The translations under genes and the position numbers were made by a program. Positions 7,817-17,075 of a stretch of 64,000 nt of DNA are shown here, one piece after another (position 1 is the stretch's first letter; every line of letters begins with the position of its first letter). Source of the DNA: Paraburkholderia bannensis (GTDB taxonomy: Bacteria > Pseudomonadota > Gammaproteobacteria > Burkholderiales > Burkholderiaceae); contig NZ_JACHBW010000020.1 in the NCBI RefSeq assembly GCF_014200455.1, positions 87,850-151,849 of the forward strand. Direction: 5' to 3'. The notes below the pieces were generated by a model. It was not told where the DNA came from and ran no database searches. It was given only the letters and a program-made list of their open reading frames with translations.

Positions 7817-9667
7817 ATGTCGCTGATCTTCTCCCGCCGTGACCTGAATTTCCTGCTCTACGAATGGCTCGACGTCGAGCGTCTCACGCGCATCGCGCGT
7901 TACGCGGATCATTCGCGCGAGACCTTCGACGCCGCGCTGGACACCTGCGAGAAGATCGCCACCGACCTGTTCGCGCCGCACAACAAGAAGAACGATCAGC
8001 ACGAACCGCATTTCGATGGCGAGACCGTCACCATCATCCCCGAAGTCAAGACCGCCTTAAAGGCCTTCTGCGAAGCCGGGCTGATGGCGGCGGGTCAGGA
8101 CTACGAATACGGCGGCATGCAACTGCCGCTGGTGGTCGAGAAAGCCGGCTTTGCCTGGTTCAAGGCCGCCAACGTGGGATCGAGCGCCTATCCATTTCTG
8201 ACCATCGGCAATGCCAACCTGCTGCTCGCACACGGCAGCGAGAAGCAGATCGAGACCTTCGTGAAGCCCGAACTGGAAGGGCGCTACTTCGGCACGATGT
8301 GTCTTTCGGAGCCGCAGGCGGGTTCGTCGCTCTCCGATGTGGCCACGCGCGCCGATTTCGAAGGCGAATCGGCGCTGGGCGCGCAGTATCGTCTGCGCGG
8401 CAACAAGATGTGGATTTCGGGCGGCGAGCACGAGCTGTCGGAAAACATCGTGCATCTGGTGCTGGCGAAGATTCCGGGCCCGGACGGCAAGCTGATTCCT
8501 GGCGTGAAGGGCATCTCGCTCTTCGTGGTGCCGAAGTATCTCGTCAACGAAGACGGCACGCGCGGCGAGCACAACGACGTGGTGCTCGCGGGCCTCAATC
8601 ACAAGATGGGGTATCGCGGCACCACCAACTGCCTGCTCAATTTCGGCGAAGGCACGAAGTACGCGCCGGGCGGCCGCGCTGGCGCGATCGGCTATCTGGT
8701 GGGCGAGCCGCACAAAGGTCTCGCCTACATGTTCCATATGATGAACGAGGCGCGCATCGGCGTGGGTCTGGGCGCGACGATGCTCGGCTACACCGGCTAT
8801 CTGCATGCGCTCGATTACGCGCGCAATCGTCCGCAGGGGCGCGGCATGGGCGCGGCGGGCAAGGACCCGGCATCGCCGCAGATCAAGCTGGTCGAACATG
8901 CCGACGTGCGCCGCATGCTGCTCGCGCAAAAGAGCTATGTGGAAGGCGCGCTCGCGCTCACGCTCTGGTGCGCGAAGCTCGTGGACGAAGCCCGCGCCAT
9001 CGACGACGATGCCGCGCGCGAACCGCTTACGCTGCTGCTCGATCTGCTCACGCCGATCGCCAAAAGCTGGCCGTCGCAATGGTGCCTCGCCGCCAACGAC
9101 CTCGCCATTCAGGTACACGGCGGCTATGGCTACACGCGCGAATACAACGTCGAACAGTTCTATCGCGACAATCGGCTCAATCCGATCCATGAAGGCACGC
9201 ACGGCATTCAGGGCCTCGATCTGCTGGGCCGCAAGGTGACGATCAAGGACGGCGCGGCGCTCAAGCTGTTCGCGCAACGCGTGCAGGCGACGCTCGACCG
9301 CGCACGTTCAAACGGCGACGCGCAGGACGCGGCCCATGCACGCGCGCTGGAAGCGGCGCTTGAACGGCTGCAGGCAGTCACGCGCGCGCTGTGGGCGGCG
9401 GGCGATCCGAACGTGACGCTCGCGAATGCTTCGGTGTACCTGGAAGCGTTCGGTCATGTGGTGGTGGCGTGGATCTGGCTCGAACAGGCGCTGTCTGCAC
9501 GCGCGGCGCTCAAGCACGCACAGGGCGACGATGCCGGCTTCTATCGCGGCAAGCTGGCAGCGGCAAGGTACTTTTTCGCGTGGGAATTGCCGAAAACCTC
9601 CGCGCAGTTCGATCTGCTCACCTCGCTCGATCGCACCACGCTCGACATGCAGGACGCGTGGTTCTAG
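7817..9667 (+). CDS. Acyl-CoA dehydrogenase
   Basis: This FAD enzyme of 616 residues oxidises acyl-CoA to enoyl-CoA. The order is: N-terminal extension and helical domain, beta-barrel domain with CLSEPQAGSSLSD, C-terminal helical domain with VHGGYGYTREYNVEQ, then HEGTHGIQ, whose Glu aligns with the catalytic base of several family members. A further C-terminal domain (about 480-610) is typical of the long, roughly 600-residue group found in beta-proteobacteria. The upstream region holds CGACCGTTCT, also found upstream of the epoxide hydrolase at 42978. No beta-oxidation partners flank it. Chain-length preference cannot be told. Confidence 0.93.
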   Translation: MSLIFSRRDLNFLLYEWLDVERLTRIARYADHSRETFDAALDTCEKIATDLFAPHNKKNDQHEPHFDGETVTIIPEVKTALKAFCEAGLMAAGQDYEYGGMQLPLVVEKAGFAWFKAANVGSSAYPFLTIGNANLLLAHGSEKQIETFVKPELEGRYFGTMCLSEPQAGSSLSDVATRADFEGESALGAQYRLRGNKMWISGGEHELSENIVHLVLAKIPGPDGKLIPGVKGISLFVVPKYLVNEDGTRGEHNDVVLAGLNHKMGYRGTTNCLLNFGEGTKYAPGGRAGAIGYLVGEPHKGLAYMFHMMNEARIGVGLGATMLGYTGYLHALDYARNRPQGRGMGAAGKDPASPQIKLVEHADVRRMLLAQKSYVEGALALTLWCAKLVDEARAIDDDAAREPLTLLLDLLTPIAKSWPSQWCLAANDLAIQVHGGYGYTREYNVEQFYRDNRLNPIHEGTHGIQGLDLLGRKVTIKDGAALKLFAQRVQATLDRARSNGDAQDAAHARALEAALERLQAVTRALWAAGDPNVTLANASVYLEAFGHVVVAWIWLEQALSARAALKHAQGDDAGFYRGKLAAARYFFAWELPKTSAQFDLLTSLDRTTLDMQDAWF

Positions 9668-9685
9668 ACAAGCCTTTCAGCCGAT

Positions 9686-9723
9686 AAAAAAACGGCGCGA
9701 GGTCCACCAAAGGACATCGCGCC
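9686..9723. terminator. Bidirectional terminator
   Basis: An interrupted stem, GGCGCGA-g-GTCC with GGAC-a-TCGCGCC (9694-9723), separates two convergent genes. On the minus strand it is followed by seven T residues (9692-9686), so it is a strong terminator for the binding-protein gene. Confidence 0.85.
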
Positions 9724-9755
9724 GCGATCGATTTTGTGCCGTGTTGCAGCCGTGC

Positions 9756-11126
9756 CTAGCCGCCCTGCTTCTCGAAGCGCCTCAGCAATTCATTACCGCG
9801 CGAGTTGGCCGAATCGAGCGCCTGTTGCGGCGTCTTGCTGCCCGTCCAGACCTGCTCCAGTTCCTCATCCACCACCGTGCGAATCTGCGGCATGTTGCCC
9901 AGACGCAGGCCCTTGGTATACGGTAGCGGCGACTTGTTGAGCATCTGTCTGGTGGCCGTATCCGCGCCCGGATGCGCGGCGTAGAAGCCCTGCTTGCGCG
10001 CGAGATCGTAGGCGGCGGTCGTCACAGGCAGATAACCCGTATCCTCGTGCCATTTCGCGGCCACGGCGGGCGAACTCAGATACGCAAGAAACTTCGCGAC
10101 GCCCTTGTAGACCTCGGGATTCTTGCCCGCCAGCACCCACAGGCTCGCCCCGCCGATGATGGCATTCTGCGGCGCACCCTTCACGCTCGGGTCGTACGGC
10201 ATCATGCCGGTGCCGAACTGGAATTTTGCGTACTTCTGCACATTCGCAAACGCGCCCGACGAGCCCATCATGATCCCGCAATCGCCGCTATAGAATTTGG
10301 CCGTCGCCTCGTCCTTGCGCCCCACATAGGTGAACGTGCCGTCCTTCGCCATCTTCTGGAGGAAGGCGATATGCGCGACCTGCACGGGCTTGTTGATTTC
10401 CAGTTCGGCGTCCGCGCCATCGAAACCGTTATTGCGCGTGGCAATCGGCGCGGCCTGCCAGGCGCTGTAATTCTCGATCTGGATCCAGCCCTGCCAGCCC
10501 GTCGTGAAGCCGCAAGCCAGACCCGCGGCCTTGAGCTTCGCGGCATCGGCGGCGACTTCGGGCCAGGTTTTCGGCGGGGCGTCGGGATTCAGGCCGGCCT
10601 TCCTGAAGGCATCGCGATTGAAGTAAAGCAGCGGCGTGGAGCTATTGAAGGGCATCGAGACAAGATGACCCGTCCTGGCGTCGCCGTAAAAACTCGCGAT
10701 GGTCGGCACGAAGGCTTTTTCGTCGAACGGCACGCCCGCGTTCTTCATCACGTCGTAGACGGGAACGACAGCCTTCTTCGCCTGCATCAGGGTTGCCGTG
10801 CCCACTTCGTACACCTGAAGGATGGCGGGCGCATCGCCGCTGCGATAAGCAGCAATGCCGGCTGCAAGCGTCTGGTCATAGGTGCCCTTGAAAACCGGCA
10901 CGATCTTGTACTCGCTTTGCGAGGCGTTGAACTGCTGGGCGATCTCATTCACGCGCTCGCCCAGTTCCGATTCCATCGCGTGCCAGAACTGGATTTCGGT
11001 AGGCGCGGCCTGCGCCACCTGTGCCGCCTGCATGCCGGATGCGAACAGCATCGTGGCGGTCAGGGCGCGCAGCGCGCCCCGCAGCGCATGGCGTGGTTTT
11101 ATGCGCAACTTCTCGTGCTTTCTCAT
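9756..11126 (-). CDS. ugpB: UgpB-like ABC transporter substrate-binding protein
   Basis: This 456-residue periplasmic binding protein has a signal peptide ending near AQVAQA (residue 41). The mature part begins PTEIQFWHAMESELGERVNE and continues with SEYKIVPVFKGTYDQTLAAGIAA, MPFNSSTPLLYFNRDAF and GWQGWIQIENYSAWQ, the hallmarks of the sn-glycerol-3-phosphate binder UgpB. Normally ugpB stands next to ugpA, ugpE and ugpC. Here no permease or ATPase gene is adjacent, so it is either an orphan copy or works with components elsewhere. The start follows AGGAAGAGAG. A strong terminator lies behind it. The glp regulon is 16 kb away, which fits glycerol-phosphate use. Confidence 0.88.
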   Translation of the reverse strand: MRKHEKLRIKPRHALRGALRALTATMLFASGMQAAQVAQAAPTEIQFWHAMESELGERVNEIAQQFNASQSEYKIVPVFKGTYDQTLAAGIAAYRSGDAPAILQVYEVGTATLMQAKKAVVPVYDVMKNAGVPFDEKAFVPTIASFYGDARTGHLVSMPFNSSTPLLYFNRDAFRKAGLNPDAPPKTWPEVAADAAKLKAAGLACGFTTGWQGWIQIENYSAWQAAPIATRNNGFDGADAELEINKPVQVAHIAFLQKMAKDGTFTYVGRKDEATAKFYSGDCGIMMGSSGAFANVQKYAKFQFGTGMMPYDPSVKGAPQNAIIGGASLWVLAGKNPEVYKGVAKFLAYLSSPAVAAKWHEDTGYLPVTTAAYDLARKQGFYAAHPGADTATRQMLNKSPLPYTKGLRLGNMPQIRTVVDEELEQVWTGSKTPQQALDSANSRGNELLRRFEKQGG

Positions 11127-11306
11127 CGGGCTCTCTTCCTGGTCGTGGATCTCGATACGGGATGGCGAAACACAAAGCTGCGCAAGGTTAGCATAGCGAC
11201 ATGGCGCCCATGTGCTGACGGGTGCCGGCGAGCATTCAGCGGCTTGCCGCGCCTTTCTCCCTGCGATGCTTGGCGTGTCCGATGCGTTTTGCGCGATCGA
11301 TCCGCG

Positions 11307-12407
11307 CTATGGCTGATCCTGCACACGCACCACGCGCGTGGCGTGAGTCAACGGATCGCGCCACACCAGCGTGGTGCGGTCCACTTCGGCGCGGTCGTGC
11401 TGCACGCCGCCGTGAATCAGGAAATAGCTGGTATTGACGTCGTACAGCGACGAATCCAGCGTCACACCGTCTACGTCCGCTGCCTGAAGCGCCAGCGAGA
11501 CGTCGCTCATATTGCGGAAGAAAACTGTCTGACGACGCGCCACGAACGCCTGCGCCTTAGCCAGCGTCATCTGCGGAATCATGGCGGTGAGCACCTCCGC
11601 GCTTGCGGTATTCATGTTGACCGGCGTCGCGTTCGGCAGCACCGTGATGAACGGGCGCAATCGCGCGAGCGCCGCCGGCGTATAGCCGGGAATGTCGAGC
11701 AGCGCGTCGGTATCGGTCATCAGCAGCGAGGCCGCCTTGCTGTTTGAGTCGTCGATCTCTTCAAGGCCTGGGTTATCCGTAGAGTTTGCGCCGTCTTCCT
11801 GCGCCGACGCCCCTGTCGTGGTCGACGTACTCGACATACTCGACGTCCCTGCGTTTTCGAAACGCGTAGCCGAATGCGACAGTCCCGCGCGCACGTACAG
11901 CGCCGTCTTGCCCGCCAGTTGCCCGTCGACGCCAACCACTTGCAGCAAGCGCTGAAACGTCTGCAATTGCGTGACATTCACCTCCAGCACGCCAGGCGAG
12001 GGATTCGACACGAGGCTACGCAGATTGAAACGCGACTGGGCGTCCTCGACTGTCCCGCTCAGCCATGTCGATCCAACCTGCGTGCTGTCATCGCTGATCG
12101 CGCCGATAAAATCGCTCAAGCGCGTGCGTGCGACCGGCGTACTCCACAAGCCGCCCAGATACGTGACCGAAGGCAAGGTATCAGCTTCCGAGTGCAGTAC
12201 GAGCCGGGTCCAGTCGAGCGCGCCGCGCGCGACCCATTGCGCCTGGCCGAGCAGGCGCTGGTTCTCGACGCGCCGCACCTGCACCTGTTCGCGCCAGAGG
12301 ATGCCCGACACCAGAATCGCAGACAGCGCCATCACCAGCAGCGCGGTGATGATCGCCGCGCCGCCCTCGCGTCGCGTGGCGCGTGCCCTGATTCGTGTAC
12401 GCCTCAT
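11307..12407 (-). CDS. gspK: Type II secretion minor pseudopilin GspK
   Basis: This protein of 366 residues has a basic leader followed by GGAAIITALLVMALSAILVSG, the prepilin-like membrane helix. GspK lacks the Glu5 of other pilins, and that is so here. The periplasmic part has the long GspK alpha-domain and the SAM-like region (PGYTPAALARLRPFITVLP, then NMNTASAEVLTAMIPQ). GspK caps the I-J-K tip of the pseudopilus. The ATG at 12407 shares its A with the TGA of gspJ; an upstream extension of the frame runs through gspJ in the wrong phase and is rejected. It is the last gene of the CCP-gspI-gspJ-gspK unit. Confidence 0.9.
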   Translation of the reverse strand: MRRTRIRARATRREGGAAIITALLVMALSAILVSGILWREQVQVRRVENQRLLGQAQWVARGALDWTRLVLHSEADTLPSVTYLGGLWSTPVARTRLSDFIGAISDDSTQVGSTWLSGTVEDAQSRFNLRSLVSNPSPGVLEVNVTQLQTFQRLLQVVGVDGQLAGKTALYVRAGLSHSATRFENAGTSSMSSTSTTTGASAQEDGANSTDNPGLEEIDDSNSKAASLLMTDTDALLDIPGYTPAALARLRPFITVLPNATPVNMNTASAEVLTAMIPQMTLAKAQAFVARRQTVFFRNMSDVSLALQAADVDGVTLDSSLYDVNTSYFLIHGGVQHDRAEVDRTTLVWRDPLTHATRVVRVQDQP

Positions 12408-13111
12408 CACTCCCCCACCAGAAACGCGCGATTGATGGGCCGCCTGAGCGTTGGCGCGCTGATGCTCACCTGCAGTCCCGTCACCGCGCGCGGCAGCGGC
12501 ATGGCGGCAAGCTGCGGGATCGTCAGGTTGTTGTCGTTGCTGGAAATGGCGCTGCGCACGTCGTCCATCTGCGTCGTCCAGCCTGTCTGCGGCACATACA
12601 TGCGCACCTGGATCGCACTCACGCCGTCCATGAGCGGCACCGCACTCCACGCGGCATCTTCGCCTTGGCGCAGCATGCGGCGAAGCTGGCTGAAATTGCC
12701 GATGGGCGGCGACGCGTAGCGGATCACGCGGCCATCGGCAACGTGATAGCGCACGACTTCGAGACGCGGTGCCTGCCCCGATACGGCCGGCCAGGTACGC
12801 ACGATCTGCAGTCCGGAAGAATCCGCGGCAATTGCACTGCCGCCGGTTTCGTCGTCGGAGACGGCCAGGCGCGAATCGATGCGCATCTGGTCGAACAGTT
12901 CAGCAAAGACGCGCTCATCGGCCATCGAACGCGAGATCGAATCGCGGCCGCGCGCGATCGCGTCCAGGCCGCGCCACGACAGCACCGCCACCATCGCGAG
13001 GATCGCCACCGCCACCAGCAGTTCCAGCAAGGTGAATCCGCGCGAACCTGCATATGCACGGCTCACGCCGCCGCGCTCAATGAAGCGTTTATAGCGAACG
13101 GTTGATTTCAT
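12407..13111 (-). CDS. gspJ: Type II secretion minor pseudopilin GspJ
   Basis: The product has 234 residues with the prepilin peptidase site SRG-FTLLELLVAVAILAMVA, where Glu5 is present, followed by the GspJ body (LSWRGLDAIARGRDSI, VVRYHVADGRVIRY). It forms the pseudopilus tip with GspI and GspK in the inner membrane and periplasm. The gene start overlaps the end of gspI by 23 bases and its stop overlaps the gspK start, so the three are translationally coupled. Confidence 0.92.
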   Translation of the reverse strand: MKSTVRYKRFIERGGVSRAYAGSRGFTLLELLVAVAILAMVAVLSWRGLDAIARGRDSISRSMADERVFAELFDQMRIDSRLAVSDDETGGSAIAADSSGLQIVRTWPAVSGQAPRLEVVRYHVADGRVIRYASPPIGNFSQLRRMLRQGEDAAWSAVPLMDGVSAIQVRMYVPQTGWTTQMDDVRSAISSNDNNLTIPQLAAMPLPRAVTGLQVSISAPTLRRPINRAFLVGE

Positions 13112-13484
13112 CGTCGAACATGGTCATGAGTTGCGCCAGATTGCCCTTGTGACCAGGCGTCGTGACCGATATCTGCACGCGCCTGAACAAGGGGTTGGGC
13201 GTCGAACTCACGCTTTGCGTGCACAGCAGAGCGAGATTGCCTTGCGAACAATCGAACTGCGTCACGCCGGGCGCGGGCCACGTATGCGCCAGACGCAATT
13301 GCGCCAGCACGTTGTCCGCGCTCCAGCCCGCCAGCAGGCGCTGATGCAATTGCGCTTCGCTCGTCGCGAGATTGCCCAGCGCCCGCATCGACGCCGCCAG
13401 CGCAACGGCGATGATCGCCAGCGCAACCAGCACCTCGATCATCGTGAAGCCGCGCGAGTTGTGCTTACTGAGGGTAGCCGTCAT
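13089..13484 (-). CDS. gspI: Type II secretion minor pseudopilin GspI
   Basis: This 131-residue protein starts with a short leader and SRG-FTMIEVLVALAIIAVALAA, the type IV prepilin cleavage site and helix with Glu5. The length and the C-terminal part (PNPLFRRVQISVTTPG) fit GspI. Its start lies 20 bases inside the end of the cytochrome c peroxidase gene, an overlap that couples the two. This is unusual, because gspI normally follows gspH. Confidence 0.9.
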   Translation of the reverse strand: MTATLSKHNSRGFTMIEVLVALAIIAVALAASMRALGNLATSEAQLHQRLLAGWSADNVLAQLRLAHTWPAPGVTQFDCSQGNLALLCTQSVSSTPNPLFRRVQISVTTPGHKGNLAQLMTMFDDEINRSL

Positions 13485-14898
13485 TCAAGGTCTTCAGGAA
13501 CGCGATGATGTCGTCGATATCCTGCTCCGACATCGCAGGCTTATCGCCGAACTTGCGGTCGAATGGCGCATCGGCCACATCGATATTCGCGGCGTATCTC
13601 GCGGGTAGATCGTTGTACTTTTGCGGCTTGCCGGATGCATCGCGCGGATAGATCCTCTCCGGTGCGATATCGCGCAAGTTGTAGAAGTCCATCACGTGCT
13701 TGAGGTCGTGATAGACGCCGTTATGAAAAAACACCTGGCGGTTCGCGACATTGCGCAGCGTCGGCGTAAGGAACATGCCGCAATATTGCGTCTGGCTCGC
13801 CAGATCCTGGCGATACGGTCCGCAAAGGCCCATGTCGTAGAACCTCGGGTCCTTGTTCTGCGCCAGTTGCGTATTGCGCGGCACACCCAGGGCTTCGTAC
13901 TGCGTATCGGTAAAGAGCGGCGGCAGGCCGTCGCGGCCCGGCTGGCTCAAGTGGCAGCCCGCGCAGTTCGCCTTGTCCTGGTCATTGAACAGACGCAGAC
14001 CGCGCAATTCCGCCTGACTCAAACGCGCCTTGCCTTCGAGCCAGTCATCGTACTTGCTGTCGAACGCGTGAAAAGAGGCATCCTCGATCTGATAGCGGCT
14101 GACGGCGGACATCGCCTCGTCCACCAGCATGGCCGAACCCGACTTTACGGCCGGCCCGAACAGTTTGCGCAGCTTCTCCAGATAGCCGCCGCGCTCAAGC
14201 TTATGCGCAACTTCGGCCTCGCTCGTGTTGGCCATTTCCACCGGATTGAACAGCGGCCCCATGGCTTGCGCCTGCAAGGTATCGGCGCGGCCATCCCAGA
14301 ACAGGCCACCTTGCGGCACCATTGCGGGCGCTGCGGGCGCGACGCCCGCATTCTTTTGCGCGCGTGTCACGCCTTGCGCCTGTTGTGCGGCATCCGTCAG
14401 GCTCGGCGGCGCGACGTCCATATCGGGCGCGTCGGGGCCAATGCTGAAATTGGCCTGGCGATAAAGATAGGCGAGCGAGGGCGGCGGACGATAGCCCTGT
14501 TGCGTCCCATGCGCGCCGCCCAACTGCACCGAAAGCGCATTCGGCGGACCGTATGAATGCTGCGGGCTATGGCATGACGCGCAGGACTGCCTACCCGAAG
14601 CGGACAGCGACTGATCGTAGAAAATCTGCTTGCCGATCTGCGCCAGCAAACTCAGCGGCGCGCTCTGCGGTTTCATCAAATGCACCGGATGCGGGTTGAC
14701 GCCAAACCGATCTTCGAGCATTTCGCCGACAGCCTGCGGCATGCGCTCCGGATGGCTAAAGGCATAAGCGCCGCATGCGGCGAATATCAGCAGAGCGGCA
14801 AGCGCTCCCCAGAGCACCAGGCGATACCGTGCCCGCCCGGCGGAAGGCCTACCGTCCGTGTTCGTGGACGACGCAACAGCATTCAAACGAGAGTTCAT
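13465..14898 (-). CDS. Di-haem cytochrome c peroxidase (CcpA/MauG family), membrane-anchored
   Basis: The product has 477 residues. An N-terminal transmembrane helix (about 27-47, VLWGALAALLIFAACGAYAF) is followed by a periplasmic di-haem domain with two c-haem sites, CASCH and CAGCH. The segment LTPTLRNVANRQVFFHNG is typical of the MauG-like branch; the residue before HNG is Phe, not the Met of classical CcpA or the Tyr of MauG. Family members reduce peroxide or carry out long-range oxidations with electrons from small cytochromes. It is the first gene of a tightly overlapping unit with gspI, gspJ and gspK, a link not explained by known T2SS function. Confidence 0.9.
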   Translation of the reverse strand: MNSRLNAVASSTNTDGRPSAGRARYRLVLWGALAALLIFAACGAYAFSHPERMPQAVGEMLEDRFGVNPHPVHLMKPQSAPLSLLAQIGKQIFYDQSLSASGRQSCASCHSPQHSYGPPNALSVQLGGAHGTQQGYRPPPSLAYLYRQANFSIGPDAPDMDVAPPSLTDAAQQAQGVTRAQKNAGVAPAAPAMVPQGGLFWDGRADTLQAQAMGPLFNPVEMANTSEAEVAHKLERGGYLEKLRKLFGPAVKSGSAMLVDEAMSAVSRYQIEDASFHAFDSKYDDWLEGKARLSQAELRGLRLFNDQDKANCAGCHLSQPGRDGLPPLFTDTQYEALGVPRNTQLAQNKDPRFYDMGLCGPYRQDLASQTQYCGMFLTPTLRNVANRQVFFHNGVYHDLKHVMDFYNLRDIAPERIYPRDASGKPQKYNDLPARYAANIDVADAPFDRKFGDKPAMSEQDIDDIIAFLKTLNDGYPQ

Positions 14899-14940
14899 GG
14901 TGACGACAGCAAGAAATTAGCGCGGAACCCAACGACAAAT

Positions 14941-14965
14941 CGAGCCAGCGCGTGACGCTGGCTCG
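14941..14965 (-). terminator. Hairpin between phosphoesterase and peroxidase genes
   Basis: A perfect 10-bp stem (14941-14950 with 14956-14965) closes on a 5-base loop. On the minus strand it is followed by ATTTGTCG. It may end or attenuate the phosphoesterase transcript before the peroxidase gene. Confidence 0.6.
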
Positions 14966-15058
14966 TCGGCAAGACTTCGGTTCGGAGGGGGCCTCGCAAG
15001 CACGCATCGATCAGACGAATCAAGCAGACGAATCGAGCAGACGAGAACCCCAGTGCCG

Positions 15059-16786
15059 CTAGTTGGTGACCGATATGGCTGGCGCCGATGACAGTTTGGT
15101 CCCGAGGCTCGAATCGAGGTACAACACGGAGTTATTGCCGCTGCCGCTGAAGTTGAACATGTTCAGAATGCTGCCCGCCGACGCATCGAACGAGCCGCTG
15201 CCGATACGCGTGCCGCCCAGCCAGTTATCCTCGATGAAGCGCGTAATCGAGGCCTGCGTGATGGCCGTGCTGTCCACGTAATTGCTCTTCGCCCACGGCG
15301 AGATCACGATGAACGGCGTGCGCGTGCCCGGGCCGCAACGACCATTGACAGGCGAGCCGGTGACGCCGATCGGCGCCGTGCCCGTACCGCAGGTGCTCGT
15401 GCCGTTGAGGTAATCGTTGGTCGAGTACGAGGCGCTCGTCGGCGTGATGTACTGGTGGTCGTACCAGCCGTCTGAATCGTCATAGGCAATGATGACCGCC
15501 GTGTTCTTCCAGTCGGGCTGCTCTTCCAGGAAGTTCACCACATTGGTGACGAATGACTGCTCGTCGAGCGGGTCTGAATTGCCCGGGTGGGCATCCTGTA
15601 CCGCAGGCGCCTTCAGGAAGCTCACGGACGGGAAGTTGCCCGCCTTCACCGCCGTATAGAAGTCGTTGATGTCGTACTGGTGATGAACCGGCGTCGACGT
15701 GCTGTCCTTCGGCTCGGTATAGCCGATGTAGGCCGTCGAAGTCGGACGCGTATGCGCCGGGTTCGACGTCGTCGTGTAGTACTGGAACCATGCGTGGTGC
15801 GGCACGTAGTCAACCACGCTCGAATTCAGCACCGACGAATAGGTGCTGCGCTTGCAGCCCGTCGTGCCGTTCGCGTTGGTCGTCGCCAGGTTGAAGCCGC
15901 CCATGAAGCCGCCCCACGTAATGCCCGCCGAATTCAACAGATCGCCGATGTTCCTGTTCGACGAACTCATGGCCGCCGTGACGGTGCTGGTGCTGTCGTT
16001 CGAGATCGTGCACGCGTCGTTGGTGGGGTCCAGGTCGCCGATCAGCGAGAAGCCGTCCGCACCGTCCGCAATCGCCTGGGTACTCGGCGAGGTGCCGCTG
16101 GAAATGGTCGTGCTGTTGGTGCTGGTGCCGGTCGTGAGGGTGACGCCATTGGTCTGGCCGGAGATCACTTCCAGCGCGCCCGGCGTGGACGGACCGAACG
16201 TGCCCGTATAGGCGTTGTCGTTCATGGCGAAGTGCTGCGCGTAATTCCACATCGCCGTGACGGTGTTGCCGTCGAAATAGCCCATCACCATGCCCTTCGT
16301 GTCGAACACGCCGGAGCCCGTGGTGGTGGCCTTACCCGTGTAATAGGCGAACTCGTCCATCGCGCCATTGTCTTCAGCCTCTTGTTCCGGGCTGTAGTTA
16401 TGGTTCTGCGAAGCGGTGTTGGCCTGCGCGCGGTCGATCCGGAACGGTTCGAGATAAGCCGCCGTGATGCCCGAGATCGAGAGGTTGGTGGCGTTGGTGG
16501 AATTCGGGTTGGCGGTGAGCAGCGCGGTCGTCAGGCCGTTGACGCTCGGCGTGTCCGAAGCCGCCGTGAAGGCAGGCTCGCCGGACGGATTGTCCGCATT
16601 CGGATAGGTCCCGAAGTAATGATCGAACGACTCGTTTTCGCCGTAAATCACCACAAGGTGCTTGATCGGCGTGGCAGTGGTGAGCGCATCCTGCGCGCTG
16701 ACCGTGCTAGTGGTGTTGCTGCCGCAAGCGGCTAGCCAGTTTGCAGTGGCAGCCAGTGCTATGGCTGTCCAGACGGTACGACGCAT
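15059..16786 (-). CDS. Secreted phosphoesterase lipoprotein (phospholipase C / AcpA-type)
   Basis: This protein of 575 residues has a lipoprotein signal (ATANWLAACGSN; lipobox LAAC). It contains the phosphoesterase family (PF04185) signatures IKHLVVIYGENESFDHYFG near residue 45, NDNAYTGTFGPSTPGALEVISG, and HPGNSDPLDEQSFVTN with TAVIIAYDDSDGWYDHQ near the C-terminus. Relatives are phospholipase C and the acid phosphatase AcpA. The ATG at 16786 follows AAGGGGATTGTG; the frame could start 35 codons earlier but without a signal sequence at the front. It sits just upstream of gspI, gspJ, gspK and a peroxidase gene, so it may be a substrate or client of that secretion set (inference). It is rich in Ser and Thr. 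Confidence 0.88.
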   Translation of the reverse strand: MRRTVWTAIALAATANWLAACGSNTTSTVSAQDALTTATPIKHLVVIYGENESFDHYFGTYPNADNPSGEPAFTAASDTPSVNGLTTALLTANPNSTNATNLSISGITAAYLEPFRIDRAQANTASQNHNYSPEQEAEDNGAMDEFAYYTGKATTTGSGVFDTKGMVMGYFDGNTVTAMWNYAQHFAMNDNAYTGTFGPSTPGALEVISGQTNGVTLTTGTSTNSTTISSGTSPSTQAIADGADGFSLIGDLDPTNDACTISNDSTSTVTAAMSSSNRNIGDLLNSAGITWGGFMGGFNLATTNANGTTGCKRSTYSSVLNSSVVDYVPHHAWFQYYTTTSNPAHTRPTSTAYIGYTEPKDSTSTPVHHQYDINDFYTAVKAGNFPSVSFLKAPAVQDAHPGNSDPLDEQSFVTNVVNFLEEQPDWKNTAVIIAYDDSDGWYDHQYITPTSASYSTNDYLNGTSTCGTGTAPIGVTGSPVNGRCGPGTRTPFIVISPWAKSNYVDSTAITQASITRFIEDNWLGGTRIGSGSFDASAGSILNMFNFSGSGNNSVLYLDSSLGTKLSSAPAISVTN

Positions 16787-16936
16787 CACAATCCCCTTCT
16801 TTTGACGTAGATGTTTTTGTGTTGCCATTGCTTCGCTTTTCTCCGGCGTCGGAATCATGCAATCGCAATGTGACGTCGTAACATTGGGCACATTTCAGCA
16901 CCTTTCCTTTTTTATTTCAAAATCTTGCATGGCTTT

Positions 16937-16959
16937 ATTTTGTTATTCGCATAACGAAA
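16937..16959. promoter_or_regulatory. Inverted repeat in a divergent promoter region
   Basis: GTTAT-TCGC-ATAAC (16942-16955) is flanked by TTT and GAAA, giving a 21-base dyad. It lies in an AT-rich island between the divergent phosphoesterase and proline-rich peptide genes. The shape suits a dimeric regulator; which one is unknown. Confidence 0.45.
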
Positions 16960-17075
16960 CAATAATTGGAAACCAAAAAAATTCATATATTTGCGCAATA
17001 CTTCCATGACCACTGATATCAAGCGTATGCGCCGCGATTGCACAGACGCACAACGACCGGACCGGCCGGAAGCCG

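Noticed and set aside
12408..12650. N-terminal extension of gspK
   Set aside because: This part runs through gspJ in another frame and lacks pilin-like character; the ATG at 12407 gives a proper pseudopilin start.
15587..16735. 382-codon plus-strand ORF opposite the phosphoesterase
   Set aside because: Arg-rich shadow with no recognisable domain; the minus-strand frame has a lipobox and family motifs.
16837..16885. Possible Pho box (TTACGACGTCACATT) before the phosphoesterase
   Set aside because: Only one half resembles the consensus; not enough to claim phosphate control.
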